Assembly (NCBI GenBank): GCA_947627735.1
Contig: CANQXG010000005.1
Coordinates: 1-64,000, forward strand
Length of the DNA: 64,000 nucleotides
Direction of reading: 5' to 3'
Origin: an uncultured Oscillospiraceae bacterium
GTDB taxonomy: Bacteria > Bacillota > Clostridia > Oscillospirales > Oscillospiraceae
Numbering within the stretch: position 1 is the stretch's first letter; each line of letters opens with the position of its first letter. Shown here one piece after another: positions 1 to 8,376 of the stretch. The notes under the pieces were generated by a model. The model saw nothing but the letters and a program-made list of their open reading frames with translations. It was not told the origin of the DNA and searched no databases. The translations under genes were made by a program, and so were the position numbers.

Positions 1-79
1 CAGCATCCCTTCCAGTGTAGCACATGACCTTGGAGAGGGTCACTAATAACTACTACTTCATAATACAAGGAGAATGACC

Positions 80-319
80 ATGAGCGAGGAAAAGATCATC
101 GGCGAGCAGGAGCTGGAAAAGGTGTCCGGCGGCAACTGCTTCGACCCGTATGAAATTGATTTCGACGAGAAGTGGAACGCCTTTGTCACCACCCACTGCG
201 GCGTGTGTGACCAGCACGGGAACTACGCGGCCAAATGCGATCCGGGGCGGGAGCTGGCTCACGCGGCCTGGGCGGCTGGTCAGGAGGTCGCGTGCCCCAA
301 CTACTCGCCGCTCGCCTGA
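80..319 (+). CDS. Double-glycine leader precursor peptide 1
   Basis: A 79-residue peptide that looks like an exported precursor. Its short acidic N-terminus ends in ELEKVSGG at about residues 11-18, a classic double-glycine leader cut by C39 peptidases. The predicted mature part of about 61 residues has five cysteines, including a CGVC pair. I chose ATG 80 over ATG 74 because AAGGAG at 67-72 lies 7 bases before it. The next genes encode a second precursor and the export machinery, so this is probably the cargo. The mature part matches no bacteriocin family I recognise, and no modifying enzyme is visible, although one could lie upstream of the window. Confidence 0.75.
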   Translation: MSEEKIIGEQELEKVSGGNCFDPYEIDFDEKWNAFVTTHCGVCDQHGNYAAKCDPGRELAHAAWAAGQEVACPNYSPLA

Positions 320-337
320 CGGCTGGAGGGAGTACAT

Positions 338-577
338 ATGCGCGAGCTGAACGAGAACGATCTGTGCGCCGTGACCGGCGGCACGGCCGCGGCCGCGCCC
401 ACCGGCAGCGTCGTCTATACCTGCCCCAACTGCGGCACGGTCATCTCCGCCTCCAGCCGGGACACGTCTGTCACCTGCCCCAACGTCCGCTGCCGCACCT
501 TGTATCAGGTGGAGAACGGGAAGCTGGTGTCGACGATGAAGAGGCCCACGCCGCCCTTGAAACCCGCGGGGGTGTGA
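338..577 (+). CDS. Double-glycine leader precursor peptide 2 with zinc-ribbon-like core
   Basis: A 79-residue peptide with leader MRELNENDLCAVTGG, whose final GG at residues 14-15 is the expected C39 cleavage point. The core carries CPNC near residues 30-33 and CPNVRC about 20 residues later, the four-cysteine spacing of a zinc ribbon, then a basic, proline-rich tail. It starts at ATG 338 after a GGAGGGAG site, 18 bases behind precursor 1. A zinc-ribbon-like fold is unusual for a secreted bacteriocin; the cysteines could instead form disulfides or be modified. Function is inferred only from the leader and the neighbouring exporter genes. Confidence 0.72.
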   Translation: MRELNENDLCAVTGGTAAAAPTGSVVYTCPNCGTVISASSRDTSVTCPNVRCRTLYQVENGKLVSTMKRPTPPLKPAGV

Positions 578-599
578 CGGCATAGGAGAGAGGAGCGCC

Positions 600-1076
600 A
601 TGGGGACGGAGCTATTTCGGAAAAAGAGCCTGGATAAGGTGTCCAGCCCGGAGCAGATGAACGACTATATCCGGGTGACCGGACCGAGCGTGTGGCTGGT
701 GCTGGCGGCGGTGGCCGCGCTGCTCATAGGGTTCATCATCTGGTCGGTCCTGGGCCGGCTGGATACCACGGTGACGGCTGCGGCGGTGGCCGCGCCGGAT
801 GGCAGCGTGGTCTGCTATGTGGGCGAGGCCGACCGGGACGCCGTGCGCCAGGGGCAGACTGTGCGCATCGGCGGGGCGGAGCATGCTCTGACCGAGGTGG
901 CGGTCCGGCCCGTGACCGTGGACGATAGCTTCGACGCCTACACCATGCATGTGGGCGGCCTGGAGACCGGCCAGTGGGTGTATCCCGCGGCGGTGGACGG
1001 GTCCCTGGACGAGGGGGTATACGAGGCCGAGATCGTGGTGGACAGCGTCTCGCCCATCTCCTTTCTGCTGAACTGA
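600..1076 (+). CDS. NHLM-type peptide export membrane-fusion protein, short form
   Basis: A 158-residue protein with a short cytoplasmic N-terminus (LFRKKSLDKVSSPEQMNDYIRV region), one membrane helix at about residues 28-50, and an extracytoplasmic beta-rich part. The N-terminal block is typical of HlyD-like secretion proteins found in NHLM bacteriocin export systems. It would link the ABC exporter to the outside of the membrane. It is short for an HlyD relative and lacks the long coiled-coil hairpin, which fits a Gram-positive cell with no outer membrane to span. It sits 22 bases after precursor 2 and 7 bases before the peptidase-ABC gene, in one operon. Confidence 0.75.
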   Translation: MGTELFRKKSLDKVSSPEQMNDYIRVTGPSVWLVLAAVAALLIGFIIWSVLGRLDTTVTAAAVAAPDGSVVCYVGEADRDAVRQGQTVRIGGAEHALTEVAVRPVTVDDSFDAYTMHVGGLETGQWVYPAAVDGSLDEGVYEAEIVVDSVSPISFLLN

Positions 1077-1083
1077 GGCGCCT

Positions 1084-3255
1084 ATGGGGAAGCGGACAAA
1101 AACGCCCGTCGCCAAGGGCACGGCGAAGGTGCCGGTTATCATGCAGATGGAGGCGCTGGAGTGCGGCGCCGCCTGTCTGGCCATGGTGCTGGCCTACTAC
1201 GACAAGTGGGTGCCCCTGGAACAGGTGCGTGCGGACTGCGGCGTGAGCCGGGACGGCTCCAACGCCCGGAACATACTCCAGGCGGCCAGGAGCTATGGCC
1301 TGACGGCCAGCGCGTACCGGTTCGAGCCGGAGGACCTGCGGCGGCAGGGGCGGTTTCCCTGCATCATCCATTGGAATTTCAACCACTTCGTGGTGCTGGA
1401 CGGGTTTCGGGGGGACAAGGCCATCCTGAACGACCCGGCCCGGGGCGTGGTGAGCGTGAGCATGGACAGCTTCGACGAGTCCTTCACGGGCGTGTGCATG
1501 ATGTTCGAGCCCGGGGAGGGGTTCGAACCCTCCGGCCAGCCCAAGAGCATGGTCCGCTACGCGAAAAAGCGCCTGGCCGGCGCGGGGGCCGCCCTGGTAT
1601 TCGTGGCGGTCACCACGCTCATAGGCTCCCTGTTCGGCGTGATCTCCCCGGTATTCTCCCGCATCTTCCTGGACCGGCTCCTGACGGGACGGAACCCGGA
1701 CTGGTTCTGGCCGTTCCTGCTGGCGCTGGCGGGGATCAGTATTTTGCAGCTGGTCACGGCGTGGATACAGGCGGTGTGGTCGCTGCGCATCACGGGAAAG
1801 CTGGCCAGCGTGGGGGCGGCCACGTTCCTGTGGAAGGTGCTGCACATGCCCATGGAGTTTTTCTCCCAGCGCATGGCCGGGGATATCCAGCAGCGCCAGG
1901 CCACCAACGCCTCCATCGCCCAGGAGCTGGTGAACACCCTGGGGCCGCTGGTGCTGGACGCCATTATGATGGTGTTCTACCTGGCGGTCATGCTCCGCTA
2001 CTCCTGGATACTGACCCTGGTGGGGCTGGCGTCCGTGGCGGTGGATCTGGCGGTGAGCCGGACCATCTCCAAAAAGCGGATGAACGTGATGCGGGTGCAG
2101 ATGCGGGACGCGGGGAAGCTCTCGTCGTCCACCATGGCGGCCATCGAGATGATGGAGACCATCAAGGCCGCCGGCGCGGAGAACGGCTACTTTGAGCGCT
2201 GGGCGGGGTATCAGGCCAGCGTCAACGCCCAGAAGTCCCGCTTTACCAAGACCGACGCCTACCTGGGCCTGATCCCGGCCCTGGTGAGCCTTGTCAGCGA
2301 CATGGCGATCCTCTTTCTGGGGGTGCTGTTCGTGATGCGGGGCAGCTTCACCATCGGCATGGTCATGGCCTTCCAGGGCTTCCTCATGAGCTTCACCGCG
2401 CCCGCCACCACCCTCATCGGCGCCGGACAGACCGTCCAGGAGATGCGCACCGAGATGGAGCGGGTGGAGGACGTGATGGAGTACCCCGAGGACGGGAACA
2501 TGGCCGGGGGAGAGAAGCCGGAAAGCTACGACAAGCTCTCCGGTGCGCTGGAGATGGATCATGTCACCTTCGGCTACTCCCGCCTGGCCGAGCCGCTCAT
2601 CGAGGACTTCAGCCTGCGCCTGGAGCCGGGCAGCCGGGTGGCCTTCGTGGGCGGGTCCGGCTGCGGCAAGAGCACACTGGCCAAGCTCATCTCCGGGTTG
2701 TACCAGCCCTGGAGCGGGGAGATACTCTTCGACGGCAAGCCCATCCGGGACATAGACCGGAGCGTTTTCACCGGCTCGCTGGCGGTGGTGGACCAGGACA
2801 TCATCCTCTTCGAGGACACCGTCGCCGCGAACATCAAGATGTGGGATAAGTCCATCGAGGACTTTGAGATGATCCTGGCGGCCCGGGACGCGGGCATCCA
2901 CGGCGACATCGTCCAGCGGGACGGCGGCTATGAGCACAAGCTGACCGAGGGCGGCCGGAACTTCTCCGGCGGCCAGCGCCAGCGCCTGGAGATCGCCCGT
3001 GTGCTGGCCCAGGACCCCACCATCATCATCCTGGACGAGGCCACCTCCGCCCTGGACGCCAAGACGGAGTATGAGGTGGTCAAGTCCATCAAGGACCGGG
3101 GCGTCACCTGCATCGTGGTGGCCCACAGGCTCTCCACCATCCGGGACTGCGACGAGATCATCGTCCTGGACCAGGGCAAGGTGGTGGAGCGGGGCACCCA
3201 TGAGGAGCTCTACGCCATGAACGGGTACTATACCCGTCTGGTGTCCAACGACTGA
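1084..3255 (+). CDS. C39 peptidase-containing ABC exporter (NHLM family)
   Basis: A 723-residue exporter half that both cuts the leader and pumps the peptide. The C39 cysteine peptidase domain (about 15-140) has Cys27 in ECGAAC, His101 in NFNHFVVLDGF and Asp117 in LNDP, a complete catalytic triad. A membrane domain with about six helices follows (about 160-440). The ATPase domain has Walker A GGSGCGKST near 522, signature FSGGQRQR near 627 and Walker B IIILDEATSALD near 648. All key residues are present, so it should be active. It would cleave after the GG of the two upstream precursors. The next ABC gene follows after 11 bases. Confidence 0.93.
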   Translation: MGKRTKTPVAKGTAKVPVIMQMEALECGAACLAMVLAYYDKWVPLEQVRADCGVSRDGSNARNILQAARSYGLTASAYRFEPEDLRRQGRFPCIIHWNFNHFVVLDGFRGDKAILNDPARGVVSVSMDSFDESFTGVCMMFEPGEGFEPSGQPKSMVRYAKKRLAGAGAALVFVAVTTLIGSLFGVISPVFSRIFLDRLLTGRNPDWFWPFLLALAGISILQLVTAWIQAVWSLRITGKLASVGAATFLWKVLHMPMEFFSQRMAGDIQQRQATNASIAQELVNTLGPLVLDAIMMVFYLAVMLRYSWILTLVGLASVAVDLAVSRTISKKRMNVMRVQMRDAGKLSSSTMAAIEMMETIKAAGAENGYFERWAGYQASVNAQKSRFTKTDAYLGLIPALVSLVSDMAILFLGVLFVMRGSFTIGMVMAFQGFLMSFTAPATTLIGAGQTVQEMRTEMERVEDVMEYPEDGNMAGGEKPESYDKLSGALEMDHVTFGYSRLAEPLIEDFSLRLEPGSRVAFVGGSGCGKSTLAKLISGLYQPWSGEILFDGKPIRDIDRSVFTGSLAVVDQDIILFEDTVAANIKMWDKSIEDFEMILAARDAGIHGDIVQRDGGYEHKLTEGGRNFSGGQRQRLEIARVLAQDPTIIILDEATSALDAKTEYEVVKSIKDRGVTCIVVAHRLSTIRDCDEIIVLDQGKVVERGTHEELYAMNGYYTRLVSND

Positions 3256-3266
3256 GGGGGCGCGTC

Positions 3267-5453
3267 ATGGGGTGGTTTGACGAACAGATACGGGAACGCA
3301 AGCGCCGGGACCAGCAGGCCTTCGAGGCGGGGGTCGCCTCCATCGCCGGGGCGGTGCTGGGCCGGCGGGCCGCCCCCGGGGACCGGGGCGAGCAGGCCAA
3401 GAGCGCTATCGAGGAGATACTGAAGTATTACCACGCCGAGGGCCGGGAGATCCCCGCCTCGGCGGAGGACGTGAACGAGCAGCTGGAATACCTGCTGCGG
3501 CCCTACGGCATCATGCGCCGGACGGTGATGCTGGAGAAGGGCTGGTATAAGGACGCCGTGGGGGCCATGCTGGCCCGCCGGCGGGAGGACGGCTCCCTCG
3601 CGGCCCTGATCCCCGCGGGCCTGACCGGCTACACCTATGCCGACCCTGCCACGGGAAAGCGCCTGTGGGTGAACGCCCGTCGGGCGGAGCTGTTCCAGCG
3701 GGAGGCCATCGCCTTTTATAAGCCCTTCCCCCAGGGGAAGATCGGCATCCCGGGGCTGATGAAGTACATCGTTTCCTGCACCTCCTGGGCGGACCGGCTC
3801 CTGTTCGGAGCGGCGGCGCTGGGGGTTTCCCTGGTGGGACTGTTGCTGCCACGGCTGAACGAGCTGCTGTTTTCCCGGGTGGTGGACAGCGGCAGCGCCC
3901 AGGTGCTGGCGGCGCTGGTCAGCTTCATGCTGCTGGTGAGCGTGAGCAGGCTGCTGCTGGAAACGGTGAAGCAGCTGCTCACGGCCCGGATGAACGAGAA
4001 AGTGTCCGTGGCGGTGGAGGCCGCGGGGATGATGCGGCTGTTCTCCCTGCCGGCCAACTTCTTCCGGCAGTACAGCACCGGCGAGATGGCCAGCCGCGTG
4101 ATGAACATCAAGCTCCTGGCGGGGCTGCTGGTGTCGTCGGTGGCGTCGGTGGGGCTGACGAGCCTGTTCTCCCTGCTGCAGATCACCCAGATATTCGCCT
4201 ACGCGCCCGCGCTGACGGCGCCGGCGCTTATCATCGTCGCCGTGACGCTGGCGCTGTCGGTGGCCACCTCCATCCGGCAGCGGGGCATCACCCAGCAGAC
4301 GATGGAGCAGAGCGCCAAGGAGAGCGGCCTTTCCTACGCCCTTATCAGCGGCGTGCAGAAGGTGAAGCTCTCCGGCGCGGAGAAGCGGGCATTCGCCAAG
4401 TGGAGCGAGCAGTACGCCAAGGGCGCCCGGCTGCAGTACGACCCGCCCCTGTTTTTGAAGCTGAACAGCGTCATTACCCTGGCCGTCAGCCTCACGGGGA
4501 CGCTGGTGATGTACGCGCTGGCGGTGAGAAGCGGCGTGTCCGTGTCGGAATACTACGCCTTCAACACGGCCTATGCCATGCTCACGGGGGCCTTCGCGTC
4601 CCTGGCGGGCATCGCGTCCCTGGCGGGCCAGATCGTCCCCATCCTCAATATGGCCAGGCCCATATTGGAGGCGGAGCCGGAGATCGGCTCGGAAAAGCAG
4701 GCGGTGGAGCGGCTGTCCGGCGGGATAGAGCTGAACCACGTCAGCTTCCGGTATACGGAGGACATGCCCAACGTTGTGGACGACATGAGCCTCAAGATCC
4801 GCCCGGGGCAGTATGTGGCCATCGTGGGACGGACCGGCTGCGGCAAATCGACGCTGATGCGGCTGCTGCTGGGCTTTGAAACGCCCCAGAAGGGGGCCAT
4901 CTACTACGACGGCCGGGATATGGCCGGACTGGACCTGAAGAGCCTGCGGCGGCGCATGGGCGTGGTGATGCAGGACGGGAAGCTCTTTCAGGGGGATATC
5001 TTCTCCAATATCACCATCTCCGCGCCCTGGCTGAGCATGGACGACGCCTGGGAGGCGGCGGAGATGGCGGGGGTGGCGGAGGACATCCGGCGCATGCCCA
5101 TGGGGATGCACACGCTGATCTCCGAGGGCAGCGGCGGCATCTCCGGCGGCCAGCGCCAGCGGCTGCTGATCGCCCGGGCCATCGCGCCCAAGCCCCGCAT
5201 CCTGCTTTTCGACGAGGCCACCTCGGCGCTGGACAACATCACCCAGCGGGTGGTGTCGGAGTCGCTGGATAAGCTCAAATGCACCCGCATCGTCATCGCC
5301 CACAGGCTCAGCACCATCCGGCACTGCGACCGGATCATCGTGCTGGACGGGGGGCATGTGGTGGAGGACGGCTCCTACGATGAACTTATCGCCGAGAACG
5401 GCTATTTCGCCCAGCTGGTGGCCCGCCAGCGGCTGGATGTGCCGGAAAACTGA
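3267..5453 (+). CDS. NHLM-type ABC transporter, non-peptidase subunit
   Basis: A 728-residue ABC protein without a peptidase domain. It has a long soluble N-terminal region (about 1-160), membrane helices in about 175-430, then an ATPase domain with Walker A GRTGCGKST near 521, signature ISGGQRQR near 624 and an LLFDEATSALD Walker B. NHLM systems carry two ABC genes, one with and one without a C39 domain. This is the second type and may pair with the upstream gene as a heterodimer. Both catalytic glutamates are present. Position and strand place it in the precursor-export operon. Confidence 0.88.
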   Translation: MGWFDEQIRERKRRDQQAFEAGVASIAGAVLGRRAAPGDRGEQAKSAIEEILKYYHAEGREIPASAEDVNEQLEYLLRPYGIMRRTVMLEKGWYKDAVGAMLARRREDGSLAALIPAGLTGYTYADPATGKRLWVNARRAELFQREAIAFYKPFPQGKIGIPGLMKYIVSCTSWADRLLFGAAALGVSLVGLLLPRLNELLFSRVVDSGSAQVLAALVSFMLLVSVSRLLLETVKQLLTARMNEKVSVAVEAAGMMRLFSLPANFFRQYSTGEMASRVMNIKLLAGLLVSSVASVGLTSLFSLLQITQIFAYAPALTAPALIIVAVTLALSVATSIRQRGITQQTMEQSAKESGLSYALISGVQKVKLSGAEKRAFAKWSEQYAKGARLQYDPPLFLKLNSVITLAVSLTGTLVMYALAVRSGVSVSEYYAFNTAYAMLTGAFASLAGIASLAGQIVPILNMARPILEAEPEIGSEKQAVERLSGGIELNHVSFRYTEDMPNVVDDMSLKIRPGQYVAIVGRTGCGKSTLMRLLLGFETPQKGAIYYDGRDMAGLDLKSLRRRMGVVMQDGKLFQGDIFSNITISAPWLSMDDAWEAAEMAGVAEDIRRMPMGMHTLISEGSGGISGGQRQRLLIARAIAPKPRILLFDEATSALDNITQRVVSESLDKLKCTRIVIAHRLSTIRHCDRIIVLDGGHVVEDGSYDELIAENGYFAQLVARQRLDVPEN

Positions 5454-5529
5454 AAAGTGCGTCACGCAGACCCGCCTATGGCCGGCCTGCCGGCAATAAA
5501 AAATCACATCGATAAAGGAGAAAACAAGA

Positions 5530-5808
5530 ATGTCGGAGAAAAAAGTGTCCCGTTCGAGCTTTTGGGGAAAGCTCCTGCGCGTGGTGGCCTATGCGACCAT
5601 CATCTGCGGCTGCCTGTTCAGCCTGCTGCTGGGCTGCATCTTCATCTTCCGGGCGGACCCGGAGAACCGGACGGCGGGCATCCTGGTGGGCATCGCGATC
5701 ATCGTGATAGGCTCGGTGGCCAGCCTGCTGAGTTCTGCCGGTATCATGGTGTTCCTGGACATGGCCAGCGACCTGCGGGTCATCCGCGGGCACGTGGAGT
5801 CGGACTAA
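5530..5808 (+). CDS. Small two-helix membrane protein at end of peptide-export operon
   Basis: A 92-residue protein with hydrophobic stretches at about 16-38 and 50-78, so probably two membrane helices with a short external loop. It follows the second ABC gene by 76 bases and has its own AAAGGAG site, and a strong terminator follows directly. I recognise no family. Its place at the end of the export operon suggests an accessory role such as immunity or exporter assembly, but the sequence gives no direct proof. Confidence 0.6.
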   Translation: MSEKKVSRSSFWGKLLRVVAYATIICGCLFSLLLGCIFIFRADPENRTAGILVGIAIIVIGSVASLLSSAGIMVFLDMASDLRVIRGHVESD

Positions 5809-5831
5809 TTGTCTTGACACCGATAAAAAAC

Positions 5832-5880
5832 AGAGCCGCTTTTCATTGTTTGCGAAAAGCGGCTCTATTTTTGCTTTTTT
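5832..5880 (+). terminator. Rho-independent terminator of the peptide-export operon
   Basis: A perfect 12-bp stem (5832-5843 with 5855-5866) with an 11-base loop, followed by a T-rich tract. The arm AGAGCCGCTTTT pairs with AAAAGCGGCTCT, so the A-rich start also lets it end the convergent minus-strand gene. Confidence 0.9.
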
Positions 5881-5920
5881 GTGGCATCAGACGCCCGTTT
5901 TGCGGGCGGCCAGGGCCAGA

Positions 5921-6850
5921 TCACAGCCGGAGGGTCTCCCGGCAGAACCGGGTCACCGCCCGGCGGTAGCCCTCCGTGTCCACGATGTAGCTCAGGCCGT
6001 GGCCCGCGTCGGGGAAGGTGACGCGCATCTTGGGTCCGGGGCAGGCGTCGTATATCTCCCGGCTCATGTCACAGGGGACGAACCGGTCGTCCTCCCCGTG
6101 GATGATGAGGATGGGCACCTTCGCCTTTTTGATCTCCCGGGCGGCGGTGGTCTCCGCCGGGTCGAAGCGGCCATACAGCCTCGCTCCCAGCCGGACGAAG
6201 GGCCACAGCAGCGCCGCGGGCAGGTGATCGTCCCGCATCACTTTCTTGATTATGTCAACCGGAGAGGAGTAGGGGCAGTCGGCGATGACGCCCCGCACCT
6301 GCTCCGGCAGGTCCAGCCCCGCCGCCATCAGCACCGTGGCCGCGCCCATGGACACCCCCGCCAGCACGGTGGGCACGCCGGGCCAGCGCTGGGCCGCGTA
6401 TCGGCACCAGGCCTGGCAGTCGTACCGCTCCCGGAGGCCGAAGGTGATGGTCCTGCCGCCGCTCTCCCCATGGGCCCGCTGGTCCACCAGCAGGGTGTTC
6501 ATACCCATCTCCCGGGCCAGCTTGTTGCCGCCGCAGAAGTCCCGGATGGCGCTGCCGTGCCAGCCGTGGACCTCGATCTGCAGGGGCGCGCCGTCGGCTA
6601 TGTGGTAGTACCGACCCCGCAGGGGGGTGCCGTCATAGGAAATTATGTTAACTTCCTCATAGGGGATGGCGTCGAACTCCCGGATCAGGGACACCATCAC
6701 GTCCCGCCCCCGCTGGTACTGCTCCTCGGTGGGGATGGCGTAGGGGTCCTCCCGGTGGGGCAGGGGGTGGTAAAATGGCACCCGATAGGCGATGTACGCC
6801 GCCAGCAGGATAAATGCCGCCGCCGCGGCCATGATGGTCAGCCAGAGCAT
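5921..6850 (-). CDS. Membrane-anchored alpha/beta hydrolase
   Basis: A 309-residue serine hydrolase of the alpha/beta fold. One N-terminal membrane helix (about 2-22) should anchor it with the catalytic domain outside. The nucleophile elbow GVSMGA lies near residue 165, the acid in GEDDRF near 250 and the histidine in GHGLSY near 282, a complete triad. HGWHG near 100 is the expected oxyanion region. The substrate cannot be read; relatives act on esters or peptides. ATG 6850 is chosen over an upstream GTG because GGAGG lies 8 bases before it, while the GTG overlaps that site. A consensus promoter precedes it. Confidence 0.85.
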   Translation of the reverse strand: MLWLTIMAAAAAFILLAAYIAYRVPFYHPLPHREDPYAIPTEEQYQRGRDVMVSLIREFDAIPYEEVNIISYDGTPLRGRYYHIADGAPLQIEVHGWHGSAIRDFCGGNKLAREMGMNTLLVDQRAHGESGGRTITFGLRERYDCQAWCRYAAQRWPGVPTVLAGVSMGAATVLMAAGLDLPEQVRGVIADCPYSSPVDIIKKVMRDDHLPAALLWPFVRLGARLYGRFDPAETTAAREIKKAKVPILIIHGEDDRFVPCDMSREIYDACPGPKMRVTFPDAGHGLSYIVDTEGYRRAVTRFCRETLRL

Positions 6851-6870
6851 TCGCCTCACCTCCGCAGGAC

Positions 6871-6899
6871 AGTATAGCCCCTTTCCGGGCGGGTGTCAA
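6871..6899 (-). promoter_or_regulatory. Sigma-A promoter of the alpha/beta hydrolase gene
   Basis: On the minus strand, TTGACA (6894-6899) and TATACT (6871-6876) are separated by 17 bases. Predicted transcription begins near 6864, giving a very short leader before the ribosome-binding site. Confidence 0.7.
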
Positions 6900-6905
6900 A
6901 TCCCG

Positions 6906-7388
6906 TCAGCGGAAGCAGTCCAGCAGCAGCGCCCTTGCCTCGGCGGCGTGGCGTCGCTCCTCCCCGGCGAAGGCGGCGTACATCTCCCCCAGTTCCCCGT
7001 CTGTGCGCTCCGCCGCCCGCCCATAGGCCCCGGCCCGGTCCCGGGCGCACAGATACAGCCGCCGCAGACAGGCCAGCTTTCCCGATATGTCCCGACAGTC
7101 CGGGACGGCGCCCGCCTGGCTGCCGGTGGCGATGAACAGCTCCGCCCGCAGCCGCCGCAGGTGCCGGCGGGCGTCGGCGGCCTGGCGCAGCAGCACCGCC
7201 CGCTTATCCCCGGTGAACTGCCGGGCCAGGGCGGCGGCCCACACCGCGGCGCACGTCTCGTCGCGGATAAAGGCGGTCAGGCCCTCCGGTCCGCCGGCGT
7301 CATCCTCCCGGTCCGCAGGCCCCGGGGCGGTGACCCGCCGCCACACTGCGTCGAACCCGGCCAGGCTCTCCATTATATTCTCATCCAT
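6906..7388 (-). CDS. Probable ferritin-like helical protein
   Basis: A 160-residue, strongly helical and arginine/alanine-rich protein. Possible metal-ligand motifs include ARRH mid-protein and EERRH near residue 146, the ExxH pattern of a ferritin-like four-helix bundle. The match is incomplete, so binding of a di-iron centre is only suggested. It begins at ATG 7388 behind AGGAGGGG; further upstream starts lack a site. A TTGTCA/TACAAT promoter lies just upstream. It could be a rubrerythrin-like stress protein or a related bundle of unknown role. Confidence 0.5.
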   Translation of the reverse strand: MDENIMESLAGFDAVWRRVTAPGPADREDDAGGPEGLTAFIRDETCAAVWAAALARQFTGDKRAVLLRQAADARRHLRRLRAELFIATGSQAGAVPDCRDISGKLACLRRLYLCARDRAGAYGRAAERTDGELGEMYAAFAGEERRHAAEARALLLDCFR

Positions 7389-7406
7389 CGTGATCCCCTC
7401 CTGGAC

Positions 7407-7436
7407 ATTGTATGTGCGGCGGGGGACATATGACAA
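7407..7436 (-). promoter_or_regulatory. Sigma-A promoter of the ferritin-like gene
   Basis: On the minus strand, TTGTCA (7431-7436) and TACAAT (7407-7412) are separated by 18 bases, each one mismatch from consensus. Confidence 0.55.
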
Positions 7437-7437
7437 A

Positions 7438-7460
7438 GCAGCCGCCAAAATGGCGGCTGC
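7438..7460 (-). terminator. Terminator after the SGNH hydrolase cluster
   Basis: A 10-bp perfect stem (7438-7447 with 7451-7460) around a 3-base loop lies 15 bases past the last SGNH gene. On the minus strand it is followed by TTTGTC, a short T tract. Confidence 0.65.
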
Positions 7461-7475
7461 TCGCGTTGTATGGAC

Positions 7476-8354
7476 TTACTTATATCCGTGGGTGCGGACG
7501 TAATGGAGGATGGCGGTCAGGCCGGCGGGGGTCAGGTGGATGCCGTCGCCGGAGTTATACTCGGCGTTCAGGTTGCCGGTGCTGTCCAGCAGGGCGTCGT
7601 GGGTGTTCAGATACCGGGTGCCGGTTTCCTCCGCCAGGGCCTGTATCCAGCCGTTGGCGGCGTTGATGCGGTCGTTCTTGATGCCCTCCACGGTCATGGA
7701 GTCGATGACGGGGTAGATGGACTGGCAGATGATCTTCGTGTCCGGGCTGGCCGCGGTGATGGCGGCGATCAGATCCCGGTAATAGCCCTTGAACCCCTCC
7801 TCGTCCAGGGAGGCCACGCCGTTGAGGCCCAGGGTGATCACCAGATACTCCGGCTTGGCCCGGGCGGCGGTGTCGGCGATGGTCAGCTTCACCGGGTTGT
7901 CCGGGTCCTCCGGCGGGAAGTAGTTGATGAACTCCGCCGGCCAGTTGAACAGGCTCAGCGTCCCGCTCTCCGGCGTCCAGACCTGGGTGTGGGGCAGCAC
8001 GCCGTAGGAGTACAGGCCATAGGTGGTGCTGTCGCCCAGGAAGACGATCTTGCTGATGTAGTCCGGACCCAGGTCCTCCGTTTCGCCCAGCAGGGTGGAG
8101 GGGGGCTGGGCCGGCTGCTCCTCCTGGCCCTCGGCGGGCTGTGCGTCTGTGCCCTGGCCTTCGGCGGCGGACTGATCCCCCTCGGCGGTCTGGCCCTCGG
8201 AGGCCGGCTGGCCGTCGGGCAGGGCGCCGTCCGCGCCGCCAGGGCCGGGCTTGACCACGGAGGTGTAGATCAGCACGAACACGCAGACCGCCAGACAGAT
8301 CAGCAGCGCGGCGGTCCACATGGAGTAAAAGCTGTCGCGGGTGCGTCGGTTCAC
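7476..8354 (-). CDS. SGNH/GDSL-type hydrolase, membrane-anchored (paralogue 4 of 4)
   Basis: A 292-residue protein with an N-terminal membrane helix (about 10-32), a Gly/Glu/Gln-rich linker and an SGNH hydrolase domain. Block I is GDSTTYG, a LGLNG segment supplies the Asn block, and GDGIHLTPAG carries the Asp-x-x-His block. It should act outside the membrane as an esterase or deacetylase, possibly on cell-wall glycans; the substrate is not readable. I place the start at GTG 8354 because AAAGGAGA lies 4 bases before it. It is the last of four tandem paralogues read on the minus strand, 22 bases behind the previous one. Confidence 0.83.
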   Translation of the reverse strand: MNRRTRDSFYSMWTAALLICLAVCVFVLIYTSVVKPGPGGADGALPDGQPASEGQTAEGDQSAAEGQGTDAQPAEGQEEQPAQPPSTLLGETEDLGPDYISKIVFLGDSTTYGLYSYGVLPHTQVWTPESGTLSLFNWPAEFINYFPPEDPDNPVKLTIADTAARAKPEYLVITLGLNGVASLDEEGFKGYYRDLIAAITAASPDTKIICQSIYPVIDSMTVEGIKNDRINAANGWIQALAEETGTRYLNTHDALLDSTGNLNAEYNSGDGIHLTPAGLTAILHYVRTHGYK

Positions 8355-8376
8355 GGCGTCTCCTTTCCCCTTGCCG

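Noticed and set aside
736-3201. Long minus-strand reading frame opposite the peptide-export ABC gene (821 codons), and similar frames opposite nifJ and other genes
   Set aside because: These follow from high GC at third codon positions of the real gene; the products are His/Gly/Arg-rich with no domains.
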